Part shown: in pieces, positions 23,185-36,600 of the stretch
Numbering within the stretch: the first letter of the stretch is position 1
Layout of the letters: each line of letters starts with the position of its first letter
Assembly: GCA_016165875.1 (NCBI GenBank)
Contig: JABBOT010000080.1
Span: 48,690,032 to 48,754,031, forward strand
Direction of reading: 5' to 3'
Source of the DNA: Acanthopleura granulata
Lineage: Eukaryota; Mollusca; Polyplacophora; Chitonida; Chitonidae
Length of the DNA: 64,000 nucleotides
Translations under genes and position numbers: made by a program
The notes under the pieces: model-generated
The model's database searches: none
Seen by the model: only the letters and a program-made list of their open reading frames with translations
What the model was told of the DNA's origin: nothing

Positions 23185-26100
23185 TGAGGACGGAGCCTAA
23201 AACTGCCGTCAGTCTTACCTCACTTGGCGTTCTATCCAGCTCTTCTGCTACGCTCTTCTGCTTGGACAAATCCATGGAGTTGAAAATTTCACACAAGTCC
23301 CCATCAATTACATTCTGTGGGGAAAAAAAGCAATCCCAACTTGAATTTATCCCATTGGTGTTAAAAAATTTTCCTCCGATATGACTAGCTGTACTGCACC
23401 AATTAAATCCTTACTCAGACTTACATCGCCACTTCTCTCACTTGGACAAAGTCCTCCATTATCCCCTACCCCTCCCAAGTACAATCTCTACACCTATTAT
23501 GGGAGTAGGTTAAATGTTAAGATAATCTTAATGTGTTAAGGCCACCTCTTGGACCTGGGACGATTTTTCACATCTATCAATGGAAGAGGATAGATCAGTG
23601 TCAGTAGGGCCAGAGTTGCTTCATCAGCTGTCTACAGCAAGGTAGTAACATGAATCACAGATTTAATAAGGCCATTATTAAAAAATCCTTCTACTGCAGG
23701 TAACAATCCTGTAATAAAAAAACAGGGTCTTTAACATAAGGACTACAAACAAACTGACAAATACAGAAAATAGAAGAAATTCCACTTAAAGTTCAATGAA
23801 AACTTTAAGGGTAGGGAGGATCTGTTAGGTTGACCTCAACAAATATTTTTAATGATGGCTGAATCTGAACCCATTGCACACTATAGTCAGGTAAATATCC
23901 TACATCTAATTTATAAACTAGCACAATGACAACGCCAACATTTCTTCTACTGGTTTACAACTCCAAAGAGACAGAAATCACTCGAGTGTCTGATGAGGCT
24001 GTATGAGAGATGTATCTTGATGTAGTCTACACTTCAGTTAAATTTCACTGAAATCGGACAAAAACTATAGCAAAAGTAGCATTTTGAAAATCTTAACATA
24101 TACTGGATGAACAGACAGACATACGGAAAACCAATCACTGTAAAGGAAAACTGATACTACGAATTATGTATCATAATGTAGTCTACACTTCAACAAAGTT
24201 TTTTTGAAATTGGACAAAAACTGTAGAAGCGTTTTGAAAGATACATGTTAACATATACTGCGTCAATAGATGGACAACCAATCAATGAAATGGAAAATCA
24301 ATACTACGAATTATGTATCTCGATGTAATCTACACTTGAGCTAAGTTTCATTGAAATCGCACAAAAACTGTAGGAGAAGTTGAAAATGTTAACATATTCT
24401 GGATGAACAGACGGAGGGACAACAGATCATCAAAATGGTAAATCGATACTATGAATTAGGTACTTGGTGTAGTCTACACTTCAACAAAATTTTGTTGAAA
24501 TCAGACAGAAACTGTAGGAGTAACGTTTCGAAAGATATGTGTAAGATGGACAACCAATCATCGAAATGGAAAATCAATACTAAGAATTTTGTGTCTTGTA
24601 AAAAACTATCCTTCAACAAAGTTTTGCTGAAATCAGACAAAAACTTGAAGTAGCGTTTTGAAGGAAAAGTTAACTGACGCCGCAATAGACAGATGGATGG
24701 ACGCTGGACAACTTCCTATTACATAACCTCGTCTGGTCTTCAACCAGCAGAATACTAATAATACTGGCTTTCTACTGGCTGTAAAAACCCTGCCACCAAC
24801 TGTGCTGGAGGAAATCAGTGAAATATTCTTGACTACCATTCAAAATACCTGCTGTATTTCACTTTAAGTTTGCACTCTCAGAAACACATAAAGGTCCAAA
24901 ACTGGTACTTTTGAAAAGTTTTTCTGGATAGGCTATACAAAAACCTCATTAGTGGCCATATAAGGTGAATAAATATCAAACAAAACATGTCAATTTAACA
25001 AAGCTGAACGATGGGGGAAACACAATTCAATGAGGTAAGCAAGTACATAACACTTTCAGTCTCAGTACGGCGAGTGTTATTTCATCAGCTGTCAGCAGCA
25101 ATGTAGTAACACAATCATCACAGACTGAACAATCTGCACTCATTGCAAAGAATATTTTTTGTGCCAGACTAAAATTCCACAAACAAGTGTGAGATATTCT
25201 GCTGCAGGTTTCTCCACATACAAAGCGGCTTCACACACAGCCAACTCCATGATACCGGGCAGACATCACTGGTTAAATATTTCCGAGTACCTTGCAAGGG
25301 ACAATTCTAATAAGCAAGAACCCTCACATTCATTGTCAGTAGGGTGAGTAGTTCCTCATCTATCAGTAACACTGCAAACAGTAGTGCCAGGTTAAACTTA
25401 TAGCCAATACTACTAGACTCTATAATGTTAAACAATCCATACCGACTTCAGGATCAGCCAAATGGACAGGTGTCTCTAAAGTTGCATTGATATCATGCAT
25501 GATCAAGCGTGACTTGTCACAGTCAACTAGGTACCCAAACAGCCTGACAGACATGGTCTCCCACCCCCCATGGATTGGCCTTTTCATAAACAATTACAAA
25601 AAACTTTGCTCATTAATACCTGATGAAGTAGCAGCCTTTGACTAACAACAGCCTTTACGTTATAAATATTAACCTTTTTCAATATTCTGACCATCACACA
25701 TGGCAGGATAACACACACTACATACTCTAGGACTATCTGGAACCAACCATGACCATTTATGTTGTTTATTTCTCCTTACCTTGACAGGGAAGTAATAAGA
25801 CCTGAACGACAGATGATCCCGACCACACAAGGGGGGTTGTTCTGATCTCATGTGCATCTCTAAATGCTGGAAGAAATCATGGTCCTGAAACACAGATCAT
25901 AGACATCCACTTGTGACAAAGTAACAAATCATAGACATCCACTTGTGACAAAGTAACAAATCAGACATCCACTTGTGACAAAGTAACAAATCAGGCATCC
26001 ACTTGTGACAAAGTAACAAATCATAGATATCCACTTGTGACAAAGTAACAAATCACAGACGTCTTGTGACAAAGTAACAAATCATAGATATCCACTTGTG

Positions 26101-29100
26101 ACAAAGTAGCAAATCACAGACGTCTTGTGACAAAGTAACAAATCATAGATATCCACTTGTGACAAAGTAGCAAATCACAGGCGTCTTGTGACAAAGTAAC
26201 AAATCACAGACTTCCACTGGTGACAAAGTAACAAATCACAGACGTCTTGTGACAAAGTAACAAATCATAGATATCCACTTGTGAAAAAGTAGCAAATCAG
26301 ACATCCACTTGTGACAAAGTAACAAATCACAGACATCTTGTGACAAAGTAACAAATCATAGATATCCACTTGTGACAAAGTAGCAAATCAGATATCCACT
26401 TGTGACAAAGTAACAAATCACAGACATCTTGTCATCAAAGACATCCACTTGTGACAAAGTAACAAATCATAGATATCCACTTGTGACAAAGTAGCAAATC
26501 AGACATCCACTTGTGACAACGGAACAACCCTCAGATTTCGCCAGGCTTTGTTATCAAGGAATGCCCTTAAGGTTGTTATATTTCCCATCTATAGCTGAAA
26601 GATAATTTCATTTATAAGAATTCAGAGAAAATTCTAGGCCTCTCATCGATCTATTTGCCTTGAATAGGCCACCATATTCACAAAACAGGCAAGTGATAGT
26701 CTTGTGCCTTTGACATTTTTTCTGTATCCCTCCGGAGTCAAGATTCTCACGCTGGTCTACACCAGTGCTTGTCATGAATGACAGTCAGTAACTTTTCTTA
26801 CCTTTATTACTGATTACTCAGCAGTCAACAACAGTAACATGTAGCAGTTTTTCGTACCTTTTTTTTTTTTGAGACAATTAAATCGTAAACCCTTGCAAAA
26901 TGAATCAAAAATGACTACCTAGCAGCCGACTAGTCAGCGTAAGACGACTTGAACTCACAGTGACTGCATTGGTGGAAGGCTTCTGGGTCATTGCACTGCG
27001 CTAACCAACTAAGCCACAGAGGCCCCCAAATCTTTTTGAGAATAAAGACATTCACTGACCTCATGTGACGTGAAAGGGACCAGCATGCCGATTCCGCCGG
27101 ACAGTGTTGTGTAGACCAGGGACTCTGACCCCCCAGGAATTAGGGTAGCCTTCTGCAGAGAGGTTACAACTTCCCCCACATGGAAATTTGCCACAATGTC
27201 AGTCTATAAAGAAAAGAGGTAAAAAAATTTATATTTACAAATGACTCCACTTTCTGATGTTTAGTTAACATAGAGAAAAGCATGTGTCTGTCTCAGCACG
27301 GTGAGTGGTGTTTCTTCACTGCTATCAGCTGGTGGTAGTAACCACAATCATCATTGTCAGACAGGATACACACAGCTCTGCAACTGTGCATGGGGATTAG
27401 AGAGGGAAAGGGCAAGTTATGGGAATCGACCATGAATGGATATCTATTTAACAATTTCATATCAATTTTTTTCATTATTTTTTATTTATGGCTACTTTCA
27501 GCTTCCCGCCAAAAGTAGTTCACAGTGAAAAGTTGAGAAACCAGTAATTACAGGTTAGGATGAGTGAAACAAGCATGTGTACATGTACTAAGTGACATGT
27601 ACTAAGTGTAACTTAACACAGGCTACGAGATGTCCTGTTCTCTTAATTTAAGTGTTCTATGAAGCTGCATTCATTAAATAAACACTTTAGTGCATTACTA
27701 CAGGATCCACTTTCATCAAAATGTTGTACATAAAAGGTAATTTGTAGAATACACCATTTAAGTAACAAGGTTTTGTGAAATGGGGTAATGTCGTAAATTA
27801 TCGTACATCATACAGGATGACCTTTGGTGAAAGTGGCCCCGGGTTCTAACCACCTGACGTAGTGACAAGTCTCTGGAAAAGTCTGGTGACCAAAAACTAC
27901 TGCATTGACATTTCTGAGGTCACCAATCACCACAGATACAAAACTCCTCCTCCCCCCCACCCTCATCACAAAGAGTGCCCCCTGCATACCTTTTGTGACG
28001 CCCCATTCAACAGCCCTCTGTCCCACAACGCCTTATTGCCTGTGGGGTCTTCATCAACATCATCTGTGATATCTGCTGGTAGGCGCACCTGTGCAAACAC
28101 GGACACATTTACAGTTACTCATTCCAAAGATTTATACAACAAGGCAAGAACAATGAAAGATGTAATAGTGTTGGTTACTGGTTTACTTGTGCCACCATTT
28201 GTTTTATGTGGAGTGTAATGTGGCTCATTTACACACACACAATAGTGTCTCCCAACGAAGCATTCAGCATAGGACACATTAATGCATTCATGAATTTTGT
28301 CCTTGTTCCAAAACTTTGCTTTCAGGGGGATATAACTGTCAAAACATAACCCTTGCTTCACATACAAGCACTTTTGGAACAAAAATCTTTCGTACCTTTT
28401 GGGAAGATTGTTCAGGTTTCAATTCACACAGAAGGTGCCACTGTGGAGTTGAGACATGCGTTTTCCTAACAGTCCACACAAAAGCTTAGTGTGCCTGTTG
28501 TATCTGAACGGATTCTTACCACGGTGACATTTCCGAACTTGTCCGCCCCAGCCACGGTATTGTAGTCCAGCAAACAAGAGCAGGTGAGCCAGCGAGGACA
28601 GGTGTCATCAGCAAAGATCACCAGCTGGTTCTCCTGACGTTTGTACCGCAGGAAGTGAAAGCTGTCCTGAATGTCTGACACCACAATCCTCTGCCCCATC
28701 ATCTGGATGTTCACGATGAAGTTTGGTACGTGCTGCACAGGAGACAACATACATCATGTACTTAGGCACAGACACCACTGATGTAGCAGTCAAGCAAAAG
28801 GCCATATGAAGAGTGTACACAAAGGTATTTTTTTAAGAAAACAAATCCTTTATGGTTTTATGTCATCTGTGCATTTTAATTAATGTAACCAACAAGAAGA
28901 ACTTCACGCAGGATCAACAAACCTTATTTTCACACTTTCGCAACAATTTTTTCTTCCCCAAGTCATAGATTCTGAGCTGCCTTCCGACACCAATGAGGAC
29001 TCTTCCCTGGAAGGGTGCAATTGCACCCGGCATTTCATCCATGGCTGTTTTGTGCATGAACTCTAGTTTCTCTCCCTCATTGGTCAGCTTGAAAACATAC

Positions 29101-30618
29101 ACATGTCCCCCACTGAGTGAGCGAGGATTTAGCACTAGCTCCTTTGCGGTGCCCACTAACACAAACTGGTCATCGCCATGGTTTGCAAACTTTGTTAAAC
29201 AGATACTGCAAAAAGACACCATAATGCGTTAAATGCAGATATGATTTATTAATAAAATAGATATAATCTGTTAAATAAATAAATCCCCAATATTGCACAC
29301 TTCAATAAGCGTAAGTTTGGTTAATACAGAATTGACAATTCATACAAATTTTCAAGTGTCAACTCGTAAAATGTTCTCTGCTAAAACAATACATGATTTT
29401 GACCTTGAAGAAAGGAAAGGTAACATCAACTGTAACATGAACAAGGTCCTGCTTCCGTGCATTTGATGGTATCCATTGAGAATATATCATTGCAGAAAGT
29501 TTTGCTAAAACAGCATTCATTTCTAACATTTAACCACATCAACCCAACGTTGCACTCTCCCTTTCTTGACATAGCCAAATTTTCCAGCCTTGTAGGTCTG
29601 AGCCCACAAGAACATGGACTGACCATTAAAATTGTTTTCAAAGGCATTTCTATGTCATTAAATATGTTATTTAAGCTACGCGTGGCCTACATTATGCCAA
29701 TTCAGTGAATTTCCTCATTTCCTCACCTGTGTGCAGCTTCGTTTTGCTCCAAAGCCACCTTATCCATGGTTTCCCCGCTCACAGGGTTGAGGATTCGAAT
29801 CAGCGATGCCCACATACCATTACCCGCTTTGGCCGCACCGAACACGTTCTCTGGCATCTCCTCCTGCAGAAAGGAGGCGGCCATCTGCGCCGCGATCTCC
29901 TGTTCCTCCGGCTGAGCGGCCTGCACCATTTCCTAACACACAAACACCACTCCACATCAGAAAACAAGGAAACACTCTCACTGCACATTTTATCTGGGAA
30001 AAGGTTTTATCACTCACTATAACATGTATTGATGAATTATTTCCATGTTTCTATACACAAAGTAGAACATTTATGAATGATGGATTATGGCTTAACACCA
30101 CCTTGAAAGTTTTGCAACCATATCATGGCTGGTCTTTCAGGTGACCTATGCACACATTGTAAAGTATGCTGCATGTCAGTGGGCATAAATTTTACTACTG
30201 GACATCCCGCGAGAAAGTGGAAGTGGATTTGAGATAAACAACGTCATGTCTTAGTTCTGGTTACTAATTATGGTTTTTACCATCATTAAAAAAACACTCA
30301 CTTATTTCACAATTGCCGAGGAGAAAATTTACTTCATACTGTGAACATGAACTGAAAATCATTAATGAAATCAGCCATATTTCTTTTTTTTTTTTTCTTT
30401 CTCCTGGGTGTTAAATATACAAAGGTTAGCACACAGAACCCACCAATGCCATCTGCTGTTTGCGCTGCTGCTTAGTTTCGTCCGTGTAAGCATTGTGGTC
30501 TGTCTCAATGATAACCAGGTTGTTGGACTCTGGATGGATGACAAATTTACGGGGGGTGAACTGCAATGGCCATGACACTTGATTGAACACAGCTCCCAAC
30601 TTCTCCAGGGCTAAAATC
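22241..30618 (-). CDS. SF3B3: SF3B3 coding exons 19-27
   Basis: Exons in gene order: 30444-30618, 29727-29932, 28923-29205, 28520-28732, 27990-28088, 27060-27203, 25780-25884, 23219-23314, 22241-22285. They encode the C-terminal propeller and helical tail ([44 protein letters not shown]). The last exon is only 45 bases: 14 codons plus TAA at 22241-22243. Confidence 0.93.
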
Positions 30619-33600
30619 CTGCAGAATAAAATAGTCACTTTAAACTTTCCATCAGTTGACACATGAGAGGGAACAAGGTTTAACAGTTCATACTTTGGAG
30701 TCGCATTATGACCGATGCATTACTCTTTCACCATTAAATGCAGTACACTCCAGGGCTTAGCACTTTTGGCCATATGACTAATGACAGTCACATCACCAGT
30801 AATGGCCTAAAGCTCCACTCCCAATCCCCTTGAACACACTACCACCAAATTTCAAACTCCACTCCCAATCCCCTTGAACACACTACCACCAAATTTCAAA
30901 CTCCACTCCCAATCCCCTTGAACACACTACCACCAAATTTCAAACTCCACTCCCAATCCCCTTGAACACACTACCACCAAATTTCAAACTCCCCATCATT
31001 GATCCAGAAATCAACAGCAAAACACAAAGGTCAACACAAAAACAACTTCATACATGGCAAACTTTTAAAACTTCCATCGGTTTCGAAGTTACCTGAGTGT
31101 ATTGGTGGAGATAGCGACGATACCCTCAGGGCACTGTTCAGACGCAAATCCTGAGGCGTACTCCAGAGTCTCGTAAGACAACGGGGTGAGGTGGAACCGG
31201 TTCTGATAGGTGTAGCTCAGCCAGGAGCGACTCGACATGGCGAGCACCTGTCAATACACAACACAACGTTTCCAACAACTGCTAGGGTGTTAGTTTGACA
31301 TGTTTTAACGCAAACTAGCAAATGCTTCAGCCAGTGACATAGAACATTACGTGAAGTGTGCCAAAACATGCCTTCGAACACGGCGCTAGTACAACAATGT
31401 TGAGAACCTGATATGCTTTACAACTGATATATAAATATTGCATCTCTACAAAAAACAAGGTATCTCAAGGCAAGGATACAATAAGAGGCAGGCTTGGATC
31501 AGCTACAGATATATAATCACAACATTTCAGGTGAAACACGGATGTAGCGAACATCATTTCCAAGCACAAACACTTCTCTCCTTGATACTGCGAGCTCACA
31601 GTGTGTGTCTGTGATTATGCATGTCAGCAAAAATTCTGGTACATTATTACTGGTGCATGAATATCATCAGAATAAGTGTCCCTAAGTACCATGCCTCATA
31701 ACGCGCTTAATTTCAACACAAATTTCAATACAAGGCCACAAATATGTCCAATAAATTTTTCACTGAGCTCTTGTACCCATACAGGTTTCTTTGGGGGAAA
31801 CTTTCAGATTTCCAATCTTTGAACTCAGAGGCTAAGTTATCCTGCAATTATTCAATGATATCCATGCTATTATGCCTATATGGCTTACAATTAACATCCA
31901 GCATAGCAATGTGTTCATTTCTCTATTATCTCCGAGACTGTAGTTGATGAACTTCATATAAGAGGCACCATTTGTAACACAGTAGGCAGACAGGGATGTT
32001 TTACACGTTTAGTTGCTCAACTTACCGCTTCCGATCCCTGCATGGTTATCCTGAACAGTTTGACAGCACGAGACCCCAAGTATCTAGTCCTGGTGTCAGA
32101 CAGGTCTCCCGTCACAGTGTCCAACACAGTCCGCAATAGTACACCATTCTGACAGTAAAGAGAATTCTCAGTATTAGACAGATGGTAGTGGCAGCTTTGG
32201 GGACAAGAACAAACGCAACCTAAAACTTAATCCCGCAAGCTTTCAAAAGCTGGCTCAGTGAAACTGATTTAGGATGAATTAATACTTTACTTTAAGCAAT
32301 TAAAACCACTTCTCCATTTCTTTAATGTGTTTATCTCAACAGTTCCTTCATATTCATGATTTAATTCAATCCTACAAATCAGGAAATACTTTGCTGTCAA
32401 CAGCGAAGTTTCCACTTAACCAGGTGTGTTGGGGATGATTAACAGGTACAGTATGTGGAGGGGGTGCAATTGACTTACCTGTAACCCTATGTTAAGGAAG
32501 AGCCCCCCAGCTGAGCCCGCTTCATCGGTCTCTACACTGGCCTCTGTACTCCCCATCTCTATAATACACAGAGATTCGGGAGATGCTGGCAAGGCCTGCA
32601 TACTCAATGGTGATAGGCAATCCTGAAACACCAAGCGATGCACTGTATTCACACAAACCTTTCAACGGCACAGACAAATCTTAAACTTATCACTACTTAT
32701 TTTAAAGATCAAAGCAAGACTGATCTCTCAGACCTCAACCTGTGCACATAACATGGTAGGATTTCATGCGTGTATGGCTGTGCTAACCGAACATGTAGAA
32801 CAGTATTTACAGGTCATGTTTCACAACATATATTAAGGAGATTATTTCATTACTAGTTTTAGCCTTTCTCGTACCTCGGCGAGAAAGTGTCACACAAACA
32901 AGCCAATGATAATCAAAAATATGGAATACAGACACGGTGCAAATATGATGATACTTACTGTTGGATCAAGGGAGATAATTCGGACAGTGTTGTCAGCCAG
33001 TCCAACAGCAAGAAAACGACATCTTTGTTCCCCAACTGGTACCTTGCCCAGGGCCATACACACTACGTCTGCGGACATTTCTTTACGCTCAGTGTACTCA
33101 TTAAGCTGACCAGTCTGTTCAAAAAAATAAACGTGAACGTCCATAACCTATGGCAATATAACACACGCATCTGCTTTTCTTTACACATAGCTTGTGAGAG
33201 CAGCCTAGGGTGTCTCAGCACGGCGAGTGGTATTTCTTCACCGCTATCAGCTGGTGGTAGTAACCACAATCATCACAGACACAAACAGAATTCCACTGAA
33301 GTAAATTTTCTTTCTGGACTCCCTGAGTGAGTTTCTTTTCTTGGGCTGCATGACAATTTACTTAAGATGGATATAACACTAGACTCCACAGAACAATTGT
33401 AATTAGAGGTATTTCTAGGCACTGTCTGCATGCCACTCAATGTATGCCAAAGGTAACAGCCGGTTATAGCGATCTCCTCAATGTATATGTTAACGTGAGC
33501 TAAAATATGACAAGTTTTCTTTCACCTGTAGTAGATAATAAATGTGAACTTGGTGGGAGGAAACCGGGTAGAGCCACAGGGAAATTTACGACCATCCATA

Positions 33601-36600
33601 GGTTGCTAGAGAGGAAGCCAGCAGGAGCCGGACTTGAACTCACAACCACAACTTTGGTGGGAGGCCATAAAGCCACTGCGCTGCACTAGCGCACTAACCG
33701 ACTGAGCCTAAGAGGCCCAATAAATGTGAAAGACACACTTATTCATTTGATTGAACACTACTCAATACTTGTTTTAGTGTAGCCATTAGGAGCCAATATG
33801 TAGGAATAACCACTTGATTGTAACTGACCGGATCCATTTCGAAGTACACAAGCTCCCCTCCAGTCAGAGCAATGACAACTTGTCGCTGATTCACGGCACA
33901 TTTCACGATGTTTTTCTTCCCGGGTGTTTTCCATTCATTCACTCTCTTGTCCTGTCTGATGTGCCGGATACCATCGGGGTAAATCTGGGAATCAGTTAAG
34001 TTCCTCAACGTGAATGACAGGTTAACAGGTTACAATTGTACCGGATACCGTCTGGGTAAATCTGGGAATCAGTTAAGTCCCTCAATGTGAATGACAGGTT
34101 AACAGGTTACAATTGTACCGGATACCATCTGGGTAAATCTGGGAATCAGTTAAGTCCCTCAACGTGAATGACAGGTTAACAGGTTACAACTGTGATGGAT
34201 ACCATCGGGGTAAATCTGGGAATCAGTTAAGTCCCTCAACGTGAATGACAGCTTAACAGGTTACAATTGTACCGGATACCGTCTGGGTAAATCTGGGAAT
34301 CAGTTAAGTCCCTCAATGTGAATGACAGGTTAACAGGTTACAATTGTACCGGATACCATCCGGGTAAATCTGGGAATCAGTTAAGTCCCTCAACGTGAAT
34401 GACAGGTTAACAGGTTATAAATGTACCGGATACCACCGGGGTAAATCTGGGAATCAGTTAAGTTCCTCAACGTGAATGACAGCTTCACAGGTTACAATTG
34501 TGCCGGATACCATCGGGGTAAATCTGGGAATCAGTTAAGTCCCTCAACGTGAATGACAGGTTAACAGGTTACAACTGTGATGGATACCATCGGGGTAAAT
34601 CTGGGAATCAGTTAAGTCCCTCAACGTGAATGACAGGTTAACAGGTTATAAATGTACCGGATACCACCGGGGTAAATCTGGGAATCAGTTAAGTCCCTCA
34701 ACGTGAATGACAGCTTCACAGGTTACAATTGTGCCATCAAGTGTTCAGCAATTCATATAAATTTGACTGAAATTCTGCCCATCCACACATCATATGATAA
34801 AGAATCGACAATTATTGTCCGACAGTGAAGATAGGAATGCCAGGTTTAAGCCTACAGCTTTGGTCATGTTTGAATACATGTATGGTGCCTAAACTTCAGC
34901 TTAGCATGGACTTTGCTGTGACACCAGCCTGTCAGTGACAATTCTGTATCTCATGATTATGGTGGATTTCACTGTGAGTTTAATGCTACTTGAAGCACCA
35001 TCAAACAGTAACCTAGCAACCGGTACCTGGACGAGAGCCTCGTCCCCCAGCTGAGAGCAGGACAAAGTGGGCGTGGTCCCCAGGAACCCGGAGTCTGTCA
35101 CTTCCTCTACAGTCTCACCAATGGACAGGACCAGGGTGGCGTTCACGAAGGACACAATGATGTAGGCATCATACTCGTCTGAAAGACACAGCATGCAGAT
35201 CCTTATTACACGGTGATCATTGTTTTCACCCATACTATTACTTTGCTAGCTATTACATTTGAGCTTTACCAACACTTTCTGAAAACTGACAAATAGTCTA
35301 GGTTTCCACCTTTCAGGACTCTTGGAATTCAGATCACTCGGGCTCATACATTCCTGTCTCCAGAAGCTCATCAGATATCCCACTCAGCATTAAACAACCT
35401 GATTATATGGCACAACCTGGTAACATAATCCAAAACACACTTAAAAAAAAACAAAAAAACAAAAAAAAAAACGAATTCCAATTCAAGGAATCATCGCAGA
35501 CAGCAATGTTCAACACTTGGTCTCCTGAGAGCTACTTTATAAGGAGTTAAACCCCTGGACAAAAGTGTAAGCAATTCACACGAAGGGGATTCACTGTTGC
35601 ACCATCACAAAATCCAACCCTACGTCTAGAACTAGTGCTGTATAAAATGATGTATTGCTGGGTGTGATTCTCCCAACTATAGTAATGTGGGCATGACGGT
35701 TTCTTCTGACTTGACACTCTGCAGTTCCAATGATGAGTTACCAACCTGTCAGTCTCACAGCCAAGGTTCACGGAGATCTGAAAGCAGAAAGTAGGCCAGT
35801 GTTGGTATTGGTACCAACATCTAGCCTTCACATTAATGTCTGTGCACTGGTTGGGGGCTAAGGCACCTGCATGTCCGGGCTTAACTGGAAATCAGTGTCA
35901 TAGAATGTCTTTTTTTTTTTCTCTCGTTTTTTATGTACTTTTCACTTCCACATTTTTGTGCAGTCTTCACCTCATAGGTCTCAACAAAGTTTTATTTGAG
36001 CATTACTCCAGAGCAAATCAGAATATCATACCGGGGTGGGATAGAGTCCTGAACAATAAACAAGGGGACAAGGAAAAATCATCTACAGATAATATCATCT
36101 ATTAATCAGATGTGTGGAACCTTATGTCCTATTCATGTAACCCGGATAAATTATGCCAAATAATACCAGTGCATCCTTCACTACGAGTTTCAGTTTGGAT
36201 ACATAGGCAGGTAATTAGCTACTTTCCTCTGGAAAACCAAGCACTGGTTTCATGATATCAGCATTTTGTAACTGGTAAAAATCTGCATCGGCAATAAAAT
36301 GTCATCACCAAGTTAACTTGCGGCGATGCCACTACTGTGTTATTAACTACGCAAAAGGCACCAAATAAACTAACACTACTAGTTCCACGCTCTACTGATA
36401 CACGAGCCACAGTTCCGGACCTATCTCTGCCATACTGTGCACTCAGATCATCTCACCTGTGGCTCCAGGTGAGAATGGTTACGTCAGGGAGGGAGAAGAC
36501 GACTGGAGGGTGAGGGATGGGTCAGATAGGAATAGTAATGCCAGCCTGTTGCACGCTTCTGCTTAATGATTTATCACAAAACCTCCTGCTTGTGTGGTGC

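Noticed and set aside
25893..26518. CRISPR-like array of short direct repeats
   Set aside because: No unique spacers of constant length; it is an intronic minisatellite in an animal gene.
29705..30144. Plus-strand frames of 105 and 112 codons
   Set aside because: Antisense shadows of SF3B3 exon 20.
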